Assembly (NCBI GenBank): GCA_021813195.1
Contig: JAKALI010000328.1
Location: 1 to 5,430, forward strand
DNA from: Pseudomonadota bacterium
GTDB lineage: Bacteria > Pseudomonadota > Alphaproteobacteria > Rhizobiales > Hyphomicrobiaceae
Reading direction: 5' to 3'
Length of the DNA stretch: 5,430 bases
The notes beneath the pieces were generated by a model. That model did not search any database and was not told where the DNA came from. It was given only the letters and a program-made list of their open reading frames with translations. Of the stretch, positions 1 to 5,430 are shown one piece after another. Positions within the stretch are counted from its first letter, which is position 1. The number at the start of each line of letters is the position of its first letter. The position numbers and the translations under genes were made by a program.

Positions 1-246
1 CACGGGCCGCCATACAGCGAGTGTGAGCAGGAGGGAAAGCAGAGCACCTACGATGGTCGGCGTGAGACCCGCCGACAGGATACGTGCGCGCGCGACGTCT
101 CCCGCCGGCAGCGCGCAGGTCGTATAGGCCGCAAGCCACCAAAGCCACCAATTCGATTGCACGATGAGCCAGCAGGCGCCTATGAGCGCCAGCCACCGCA
201 CGAAGCGGATGTGATTGAGGGCGGCAGATGCAGGTGGTGTGGTCAT
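1..246 (-). CDS. Hypothetical membrane protein, N-terminal part (runs off the window edge)
   Basis: The reverse strand is open from an ATG at 246 to the window edge, giving 82 codons without a stop. The peptide starts MTTPPASAALNHIRFVRW. It has a long hydrophobic, tryptophan-rich stretch at about residues 16-43, including the run NWWLWWLAAY, and a second hydrophobic segment at about residues 57-79. Between them lies a short polar stretch (GDVARARI). This looks like an inner-membrane protein with at least two transmembrane helices; the C-terminus is not in the window. The Shine-Dalgarno is weak: AAGG lies 12 nt before the ATG. The gene follows the small membrane protein at 320-661 on the same strand by 73 nt and may share its transcript. 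I do not recognise a family, and no function can be assigned. Confidence 0.6.
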   Translation of the reverse strand, partial: MTTPPASAALNHIRFVRWLALIGACWLIVQSNWWLWWLAAYTTCALPAGDVARARILSAGLTPTIVGALLSLLLTLAVWRPV

Positions 247-319
247 GCCGGCGCTCAGCCTTGGCGTTTTGATCGTACCGCGACGCGCGGGCGGTGGAGG
301 AGCACTCGCCGGCCCGCTG

Positions 320-661
320 TCAGGCTCCCGCGCGTCGCGCGTGTCCCTTGGCTTCGGGAGGTGCGCTGCCAACGACGATTCGCGCCTGCTTGATGGCTTG
401 CTGATAGATGATGGGAAACAGCAAGATCAAAAAGCCACCAACGGCCATCAGGTCGCGCATGTCCGCTTGGTAGCCGCGATACAGAACGAGCACGCCGGAA
501 GCAAAGCCTGCCGCACACAGCAACGTGACCAAGAGCACGCCCAGGTGATGGGCCAAGACGTACCAAGCCCCAACGGCCGCAAGAAGGACGAACACGCCGA
601 TTGCCGTGAGCAACATCGGATGGGCGGCAAGATACGCGATGACGGCTTGAATTGGCTCCAT
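320..661 (-). CDS. Small three-helix membrane protein of unknown function
   Basis: The product is a 113-residue hydrophobic protein starting MEPIQAVIAYLAAHP. Three probable transmembrane segments lie at about residues 16-37, 40-61 and 70-88. A short polar loop (YRGYQADMRD) separates the second and third, and a basic, soluble tail (KQAR...EAKGHARRAGA) follows. By the positive-inside rule the tail is probably cytoplasmic. The ATG at 661 was chosen over the in-frame ATG at 718 because AGGGG lies 8 nt upstream of it and the longer start would overlap the preceding CoA ligase gene. No catalytic motif or signal peptide is visible. It lies 44 nt after the ligase stop with no terminator between, so it is probably in the same operon. 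I do not recognise the family; an accessory role in the membrane is only a guess. Confidence 0.72.
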   Translation of the reverse strand: MEPIQAVIAYLAAHPMLLTAIGVFVLLAAVGAWYVLAHHLGVLLVTLLCAAGFASGVLVLYRGYQADMRDLMAVGGFLILLFPIIYQQAIKQARIVVGSAPPEAKGHARRAGA

Positions 662-669
662 GACACCCA

Positions 670-674
670 CCCCT
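670..674 (-). promoter_or_regulatory. Ribosome binding site of the small membrane protein
   Basis: On the minus strand AGGGG sits 8 nt before the ATG at 661. It decides that start over the in-frame ATG at 718, which would run into the ligase gene. Confidence 0.6.
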
Positions 675-705
675 GATCTATCGTCTCTCGTGGCCTGGCC
701 GCACC

Positions 706-2283
706 TTACGTCGTGCAACGCGTCGTGTAGATGTTCTGAAGCGCCGCGCGGCGCACTTTGCCATTGGCGGTCCGCGGAAGGGCTTCGACCAGGACGACCT
801 CGCGCGGGACCTTGTAGCGGGCGAGCCGTTCTTGCGCAAACGCAACAACTTCGGCGGGCGTCACGGATTGTCCGGGTTTTGTCACAATAAAAGCGCCAAC
901 CACCGAAATGCCGTCACGGGGATGAAGTTCGGCGCAGGCTGCTTCCGCAATCGCCGGATGCGTCGTGAGCACGGCCTCGATTTCCATGGGAGACACACGA
1001 TAGCCGAGTGCCTTGATGACGTCGTTGGCGCGGCCGCGGTGGAAGATGTAACCCTCCTCGTCCATGACGGCGAGATCACCACCGAGAAACCATTGGCCGC
1101 GGTAGACCTCGCGCTCTTCATCCGGTCGGCGCCAATAGCCAAGCATGAGGCCGGGATCGGAGCGATGGACGGCAAGTAAGCCTTCCTTGCCGGGCGGCAG
1201 GGGCTCTTCCCCACCGTTGAGCGGTAAGATGGCAACACGACGCCCCGGCTGCCCTTTGCCGGGCGACCCAGCTTTTCGCGGCATACCAGGGCAGGTTGAC
1301 ACGTACGTGGAGATCTCGCTCATACCGAGGGCTTCGTGGAGTTCGGTGCCGGTGCGCGCGAACCAATCGTCGAATAGCGAGGGCTGTGGCGCTTCCCCCG
1401 CGATGAGGCCATGCCGGAGTTGACCGACGTCGATGGGACCGGGCGGAGCATACTTGAGAATCTGGCGAAAGAGGCCGGGCACGGCGGCAAACAGCGTGGC
1501 GCCGGAATTGCGGATGACAGCCGGCCAGATCTCGGGCGATTTTTCACCGATATAGATCGTACTGCGCAAACCGTTAGCCCACGGGTCGATGAGGCCGGTG
1601 CCGAGTGTGTAGGTCCAGGTAAAGGCGGCTGCATGCAGCATCACGTCGTCGGCTTTGAGTCCGTACCAGCCCTGATACGTGCGTGAGCGTCCGAGCGCCA
1701 CGCGGTGAGCATGGATCACGCCCTTGGGTCGTGCGGTGGTACCTGAGGTGTAGAGCAGGTAGGCCGGGTCTTCGGCCGCCGTATCGGCCCAAACGGTGCG
1801 GCGCGGGTAGGAGATCCACGCGCGAATATCGTCTTCCATCACGACGTCGACGTCGGACGGTATCGTTCCGCGCGGCAGACCTGGGGCAAGTGCAACGAGA
1901 CGGGGCTCGCTGTCGGCCGTCAGGACGTCGGCTTCGTATGCCGTCAGTTGCGACGACGTGGCGACGGCAATCAGTCCGGCGGCCATCGCGGCGAAATAGA
2001 GGATTGGATAAGTGCTCGTATTGTCGAGACGGATGAGCACGCGATCTCGCGGGCGAAGTCCGCGGTCCTGGAGCGCGGCCGCAACCCGCAGCACGGCGTC
2101 TTCGAGTTGCCCGAAGGTCCAGATTTCTCGAGGCGGTGCGGCGGAAACGGGGCTGTCAAAGACGAGCAGGGCCGGGGCATCTGCGCGGCGAACTTCCCCG
2201 CAATCGAGGCAATGGCGCGCCAGATTGAAGCGAGGGGGAATGATGAGAGGTTCAGTCAGATTGAGCATCGCGGGATGAGGCAT
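706..2283 (-). CDS. AMP-dependent acyl-CoA synthetase (ANL superfamily, benzoate-CoA ligase-like)
   Basis: From the ATG at 2283 the product has 525 residues, the usual size for the family, and no signal peptide, so it should be cytoplasmic. Such enzymes adenylate a carboxylic acid with ATP and transfer it to coenzyme A. Visible motifs: the P-loop YTSGTTARPKG at 178-188; GMSE at 320-323; GGDLA with the ribose-binding Asp at 403; GRANDVIKALGYRVSP beginning at 417, with the conserved Arg at 418 and the hinge after it; and the C-terminal TANGK with the catalytic Lys at 509. All core adenylation residues are present, so the enzyme is probably active. The P-loop has Ala where Gly or Ser is usual. 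The overall pattern recalls benzoate-CoA ligase and short or medium-chain acyl-CoA synthetases, but the substrate cannot be read from the sequence. The start is uncertain: ATGs at 2283 and 2268 both lack a Shine-Dalgarno, and the ATG at 2463 would overlap the upstream gene by 97 nt. Confidence 0.9.
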   Translation of the reverse strand: MPHPAMLNLTEPLIIPPRFNLARHCLDCGEVRRADAPALLVFDSPVSAAPPREIWTFGQLEDAVLRVAAALQDRGLRPRDRVLIRLDNTSTYPILYFAAMAAGLIAVATSSQLTAYEADVLTADSEPRLVALAPGLPRGTIPSDVDVVMEDDIRAWISYPRRTVWADTAAEDPAYLLYTSGTTARPKGVIHAHRVALGRSRTYQGWYGLKADDVMLHAAAFTWTYTLGTGLIDPWANGLRSTIYIGEKSPEIWPAVIRNSGATLFAAVPGLFRQILKYAPPGPIDVGQLRHGLIAGEAPQPSLFDDWFARTGTELHEALGMSEISTYVSTCPGMPRKAGSPGKGQPGRRVAILPLNGGEEPLPPGKEGLLAVHRSDPGLMLGYWRRPDEEREVYRGQWFLGGDLAVMDEEGYIFHRGRANDVIKALGYRVSPMEIEAVLTTHPAIAEAACAELHPRDGISVVGAFIVTKPGQSVTPAEVVAFAQERLARYKVPREVVLVEALPRTANGKVRRAALQNIYTTRCTT

Positions 2284-2336
2284 CGGTGGTGGTGTGCGGG
2301 GCGTGGACGTCGGCTGCAAGGCGGCAATAGGCTCGG

Positions 2337-2342
2337 CTCCTT
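2337..2342 (-). promoter_or_regulatory. Shine-Dalgarno-like AAGGAG between the binding-protein and ligase genes
   Basis: AAGGAG on the minus strand lies in the 83-nt gap after the binding-protein stop. It is 53 nt before the ATG at 2283, which is too far to serve it. It is 8 nt before an ATT codon (2326-2328) that is in frame with the ligase. It may serve a non-canonical start or be a chance match. Confidence 0.3.
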
Positions 2343-2366
2343 CGACGGGATGCCGCGTCTGGGACG

Positions 2367-4181
2367 CTAACGCTTTTGCCCCTCGATCCACCAACTGTCG
2401 AGTGTGTACCCCCACAACGGCGTACGCTCTGGCGATTTGAGATGGTGCCAGTGGGCGACCCATTGGCGCGAAGCATGGAACAGCGGAATGACATAGTGCC
2501 GAGACAGGAGCACGCGGTCGAGGGCGCGCACGGCTGAGGTGAAGCGTTCCTCGTCCTCGGCCACCAGCAATTCCTCAATCATCGCATCCACAGCGCGGTT
2601 TTTCACGCCCACGAAGTTGAAGGAGCCGGGGACATCGGCTGTCCGTGACGACCAGCGGAAGGCCTGCTCATTGCCCGGGGAAAGCGACGAGGGCCACGCG
2701 GTCTGGATCATATCGTAGTCGTAGTCTTTGAGCCGCGATTGGTACTGCGCGCTATCAACCACGCGCAATCGCGCTGCGATGCCAACCTTGGCCAGATCGC
2801 CCACGAAGCTCGCAATGAGTCGTTGCTGGACGCTGGCTCCAGCCAGGATCTCGAAACTGAGTTGTTTGCGCGTTTGGCTATGGATCAGACGACCTTGATC
2901 GATGACATAGCCGGCTTCGGCGAAAAGCACAAAGGCCGCCCGCGCATTCTCGCGGTTGTGGCCCGTTCCATCGCTGACGGGCATGCGATAGGTGCCTTCG
3001 AGGATGGTTGGCTCGATTTCATCGATAAAAGGCTTCAGTAAGCGCTGTTCGATCGCGTCAGCGGGCCTGCCGATCGAAGAGAGGTGCGAGCGCTCAAAGA
3101 AGCTTTCAGTACGCTTGTACTTGCTGTGATAGAGCGTTTTGTTGACCCACTCGAAATTGAACAACATCAACAACGCACGCCGTACCCGCTCGTCCTGGAA
3201 CACGGGGCGGCGGATATTGAAAGCGAACGCTGACATGCCGGCGGGCAGTCCGGTCTCGATCTCCTTGAGCAGCAAACGTCCCTGGCGCTGTGCGGGAATC
3301 GTATAACCGCCGGCCCACAGTTTGGGATCATCTTCCAAGCGCAAATCAAGCATGCCGGACTTGAAGGCTTCAAATTGGACCGAAGCGTCGCGGAAATATT
3401 CGTAGCGTATTTCATCGAAGTTGAAGCGCCCGCGATTGACCGGCAGATCGCGGCCCCAATAATCGGGATTGCGCTTGAAGGTGAGGGAGCGGCCGGGATC
3501 TACGGCGCTGATCACGTAGGGGCCCGAGCCAATCGGCGGCTCGAGCGTGGTGCGCTCGAAGGCATCGGGTGTCAGGCGATGCTTCGGCAGCACAGGCATC
3601 GAGGCCATGATGAGCGGCATCTCGCGATCGCCGCTGTCGTCAAAGATGAACCGCACCGCGAGGTCGGACAGCCGTTCGGTGCGCACGACTTTTTTGTACG
3701 AGTTGCGGTGATTGGGCCGGCCGCGCTCGCGCAGGAGTTCCATGGAAAAAATCACGTCATCCGCTGTGATCGGCGCGCCGTCGGAAAAGCGTGCAGCAGG
3801 ATCGAGATGGAAGGTGACCGAGCGACGGTCGGCCGGCATTTCCACTTCCCGCGCGATCAGGCCGTACATCGTGAAGGGTTCGTCAACGCTGCGGCACATC
3901 AGCGTTTCGTAGAGCCACTCGCGGATGCCGACGGCGGCCTCGCCCTTGATGATGAGCGGGTTCAGGGTGTCGAATGAACCCGTTTGGCCGAGCACAATCC
4001 GGCCGCCTTTTGGAGCCTCAGGATTGACGTGAGGAAAATGCAGAAAGCCGCGGGGTAAGTCGGGATCACCGTGCATCGCGATGGCATGACGGCGAAACGA
4101 CGGCTCGAGTTCAGCGGCCTGGCCTGGCAGGGCGAGCACAAGTGCTGCGATTGCGGCAGAGGCGGCCAGACGGCGCGTCAT
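2367..4181 (-). CDS. Periplasmic ABC-transporter substrate-binding protein, family 5, YejA-like
   Basis: The product has 604 residues. MTRRLAASAAIAALVLALPG is a Sec signal peptide with likely cleavage after Ala22 or Ala23; there is no lipobox Cys, so the mature protein should be free in the periplasm. Features of the peptide/oligopeptide-binding family 5, and of its YejA branch in particular, are NPEAPKGG (53-60), RFSDGAPITADDVIFS (131-146), GSGPYVI (218-224), NPDYWGRDLPVNRGRFNFD beginning at 238, AFNIRRPVFQDERVRRAL (320-337) and the C-terminal DSWW (595-598). From memory these match E. coli YejA segments such as the NRGRWNFD and AFNIQRPVF runs; YejA serves an importer for microcin C and peptides. 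The ATG at 4181 has GGAG 5 nt upstream and begins the signal peptide; the upstream in-frame ATG at 4370 adds only arginine-rich non-conserved sequence. No permease or ATPase gene follows. The ligand is unknown. Confidence 0.93.
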   Translation of the reverse strand: MTRRLAASAAIAALVLALPGQAAELEPSFRRHAIAMHGDPDLPRGFLHFPHVNPEAPKGGRIVLGQTGSFDTLNPLIIKGEAAVGIREWLYETLMCRSVDEPFTMYGLIAREVEMPADRRSVTFHLDPAARFSDGAPITADDVIFSMELLRERGRPNHRNSYKKVVRTERLSDLAVRFIFDDSGDREMPLIMASMPVLPKHRLTPDAFERTTLEPPIGSGPYVISAVDPGRSLTFKRNPDYWGRDLPVNRGRFNFDEIRYEYFRDASVQFEAFKSGMLDLRLEDDPKLWAGGYTIPAQRQGRLLLKEIETGLPAGMSAFAFNIRRPVFQDERVRRALLMLFNFEWVNKTLYHSKYKRTESFFERSHLSSIGRPADAIEQRLLKPFIDEIEPTILEGTYRMPVSDGTGHNRENARAAFVLFAEAGYVIDQGRLIHSQTRKQLSFEILAGASVQQRLIASFVGDLAKVGIAARLRVVDSAQYQSRLKDYDYDMIQTAWPSSLSPGNEQAFRWSSRTADVPGSFNFVGVKNRAVDAMIEELLVAEDEERFTSAVRALDRVLLSRHYVIPLFHASRQWVAHWHHLKSPERTPLWGYTLDSWWIEGQKR

Positions 4182-4186
4182 TGGAT

Positions 4187-4190
4187 CTCC
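4187..4190 (-). promoter_or_regulatory. Ribosome binding site of the binding-protein gene
   Basis: GGAG on the minus strand lies 5 nt before the ATG at 4181. It supports this start over the in-frame ATG at 4370. Confidence 0.6.
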
Positions 4191-4423
4191 AGTCGAAAAT
4201 TGCGCCTGCGGCGTGGAGCCGGGGGCGTCTTGCCGGAAGCCGACACCACGGAACGGTGCGCAGCGCAACCGGAATTCCCGCTTACTTCGCGCAGATTTGC
4301 AGGGCGGAGTTGTGTCCGGTCGCGGAGAGCCGCGGGCGCGTCTCGGGTCTTGGGCGTGGCCCCGCAGCAACGCTCGCGCACGAAGGGCCTGTGTATCACG
4401 TTTTCGAGCGCGAAGCGGCCACG

Positions 4424-4438
4424 GGATTGCCGCAATCC
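4424..4438. repeat. Perfect inverted repeat GGATTGCCGCAATCC, possible operator
   Basis: Two 7-nt arms, GGATTGC and GCAATCC, flank a single C. The size and symmetry fit the binding site of a dimeric transcription factor, and the site lies between two divergent genes. It is 179 nt before the IalB start and 242 nt before the binding-protein start, so it could act on either or neither. No T-run follows, so it is not a terminator. Confidence 0.35.
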
Positions 4439-4575
4439 GAGCCTTACTGCCGCTCGGCTGGCGCTCAAACGCGCCGGAACGTGCTCAGTTCTCTGACCGC
4501 CAGTTCTTGAGGCCGATCGACCGTATATGGGTTTAGTCGGCAGAGGCATTTGTCAGGAGCGCGCCAACGAGGGGT

Positions 4576-4596
4576 TGAGCCAGCGGGACTGGTTCA
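4576..4596 (+). promoter_or_regulatory. Possible hairpin in the IalB leader
   Basis: TGAGCCAG and CTGGTTCA can form an 8-bp stem with one G-U pair around the loop CGGGA. It ends 21 nt before the IalB ATG, just upstream of the purine-rich ribosome-binding stretch AGGGAAAGG (4598-4606). It could influence translation or transcript stability. The stem is short and could be chance. Confidence 0.25.
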
Positions 4597-4617
4597 CAGG
4601 GAAAGGTCGAAATTCTG

Positions 4618-5415
4618 ATGGCACACGCTGGTTTGATCGGTCGGGCAGTCTTGGGCGTTAGCGCTGCGGCTCTCGGATTTGGGATGGTCTTCTCCGTAGC
4701 GGCTGTTCAGGCCGAGGAGAAGGCAGAGGGTAATAAGTCAGAAAGTAATAAGAGCGCTTGGGTGAAGCTGTGTGAGGCCGCCCCCCTCGTTAAGAAGGGG
4801 GAAGACGGCAAAGAGATCAAGGAAGAGAAGAACATCTGCCTTACTCATCACGAGCGCCTCGACGGCAATACGGGCATGGTCTTGGTCTCTGCGGCAATCC
4901 GCGAAGTCGAGGGGCAGGACAACAAGCACCTCATGGTCATGGTCCCGCTGGGCATGGCGCTGCCCCCCGGTTTGCGCGCTGCGGTCTACACCAAGGATCA
5001 ATGGGCTAAGGTCGCCAAGAACGAGAAAGTGGACGACAAGGAACTGAAGCCGATCGACCTCAAGTATTCTTTGTGCCACCCCTCGGGCTGCACGGCAGAG
5101 GTCGAAGCGACAGCGGACATACTTGATCAGATGAAGACCGGTGGCGGCATCATGGTTGTCGCCATGAACGCCGCTGCGCAGCCGATTGGATTCCCGGTGC
5201 CGCTGGACGGATTTGGTGACGCCTTTGCTGGTAAACCTGTCGACAACGCCGAATACAAAAAAGCACGCGGGCAGCTGATGGCGCAGATCCGCGAACGCCA
5301 GAAGCAGGCCTACGAAAAGTTCAAGGCCGAGCAGATGAAGAATTTGCCGCTCGATGCCCCGGGTGCGCCGACCGCCACGGGATCGACGCCAGCGAAGGCG
5401 CCGGAAAAGAAGTAA
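4618..5415 (+). CDS. Exported IalB-family protein (invasion-associated locus B)
   Basis: The product has 265 residues. A Sec signal peptide covers residues 1-32 (positive LIGR, hydrophobic core, VQA before the cut), so the mature protein starts EEKAEGNK and is periplasmic or secreted. A short lysine/serine/asparagine linker leads into the IalB domain at about 47-200: AWVKLCE, KNICLTHHE, GMVLVSAAIREVEG, then HLMVMVPLGMALPPG, YSLCHPSGCTAEVEA and the closing QPIGFPVPLDGFGDAF. Four Cys (52, 74, 153, 158) could form two disulfides. A charged helical segment at about 209-241 and a Pro/Ala/Thr/Lys tail follow. IalB was named for erythrocyte invasion in Bartonella, but homologues are widespread in free-living alphaproteobacteria and their role is unclear, so pathogenicity should not be inferred. 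The ATG at 4618 begins the signal peptide; the AGGGAAAGG stretch ends 11 nt before it, which is rather far. The gene is divergent from the rest. Confidence 0.92.
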   Translation: MAHAGLIGRAVLGVSAAALGFGMVFSVAAVQAEEKAEGNKSESNKSAWVKLCEAAPLVKKGEDGKEIKEEKNICLTHHERLDGNTGMVLVSAAIREVEGQDNKHLMVMVPLGMALPPGLRAAVYTKDQWAKVAKNEKVDDKELKPIDLKYSLCHPSGCTAEVEATADILDQMKTGGGIMVVAMNAAAQPIGFPVPLDGFGDAFAGKPVDNAEYKKARGQLMAQIRERQKQAYEKFKAEQMKNLPLDAPGAPTATGSTPAKAPEKK

Positions 5416-5430
5416 GCCGGATTTCACCGA

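Larger units (their letters stand above)
4182..4617. other. Intergenic region between divergent genes (436 nt), no credible gene
   Basis: This region must carry the promoters for the leftward binding-protein gene and the rightward IalB gene. Open frames here are short, arginine-rich, mutually overlapping and lack family features. On the plus strand TATATG at 4524-4529 resembles a -10 box, but the upstream -35 match is poor (TTGAGG at 4507-4512 is only 11 nt away), so I do not call a promoter. I could not pick out a leftward promoter either. The region contains a perfect dyad at 4424-4438 and a leader hairpin at 4576-4596. I see no tRNA or other RNA gene. Confidence 0.6.

Noticed and set aside
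278..290. Inverted repeat CCGCG-ACG-CGCGG as a terminator after the small membrane protein
   Set aside because: The stem is only 5 bp and no T-run follows on the minus strand.
2284..2463. N-terminal extension of the CoA ligase to the ATG at 2463
   Set aside because: It would overlap the binding-protein coding sequence by 97 nt, and the added residues show no family similarity.
3375..3977. 200-codon plus-strand open frame inside the binding-protein gene
   Set aside because: It is a shadow of the GC-rich coding strand with no recognisable motif or ribosome-binding site.
4182..4370. N-terminal extension of the binding protein to the ATG at 4370
   Set aside because: The added 63 residues are arginine-rich and would place the signal peptide internally; GGAG directly precedes the ATG at 4181.
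4507..4529. Promoter with TTGAGG and TATATG before the IalB gene
   Set aside because: The spacer is only 11 nt, far from the usual 16-18, and no better -35 match sits at the right distance.
4071..4549. Several open frames across the intergenic region on both strands
   Set aside because: They overlap each other, are arginine-rich and of low complexity, and lack family features; random open frames are expected at this GC content.
4782..4801. Inverted repeat CCCCCT/AGGGGG with an 8-nt loop
   Set aside because: It lies inside the IalB coding sequence (APLVKKGED) and the reading frame is intact across it, so a coding coincidence is the simpler explanation.
4738..5427. Long open frame antisense to the IalB gene
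   Set aside because: It is the mirror of a clear coding sequence with a signal peptide and conserved Cys; the antisense product has no family features.

Overview
The window is a GC-rich stretch of a bacterial chromosome. It probably comes from an alphaproteobacterium of the Hyphomicrobiales. The evidence is an IalB-family (invasion-associated locus B) exported protein, which is typical of that group, together with a YejA-type family-5 solute-binding protein and strongly GC-biased codon use. I would not name a genus from this sequence alone. I see no insertion sequence, integrase, CRISPR array, tRNA or rRNA.

Layout. A minus-strand run of four genes reads from about 4181 down to the left edge: a periplasmic YejA-like substrate-binding protein (2367-4181), an ANL-superfamily acyl-CoA synthetase (706-2283), a small three-helix membrane protein (320-661), and the start of another small membrane protein cut off by the window edge (1-246). 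The gaps are 83, 44 and 73 nt and contain no convincing terminator, so co-transcription is plausible. A 436-nt intergenic region (4182-4617) separates this run from a divergent plus-strand gene (4618-5415) for a secreted IalB-family protein. That intergenic region holds a perfect 7-1-7 dyad and a leader hairpin just before the IalB start.

How the genes may work together. The binding protein resembles those that deliver peptide-like cargo to an ABC importer such as YejABEF. Here no permease or ATPase gene follows it; the next gene is a CoA ligase. An uptake-then-CoA-activation route for an acyl or aromatic acid is possible, but this is inference from gene order only. The IalB gene is divergent and its link to the other genes is unknown.

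Most of the window is ordinary conserved bacterial coding sequence. Points worth a second look are the orphan binding protein/CoA ligase pairing, a Gly-to-Ala change in the ligase P-loop, the unclear ligase start (with a good Shine-Dalgarno placed before an ATT codon), and the dyad between the divergent genes.
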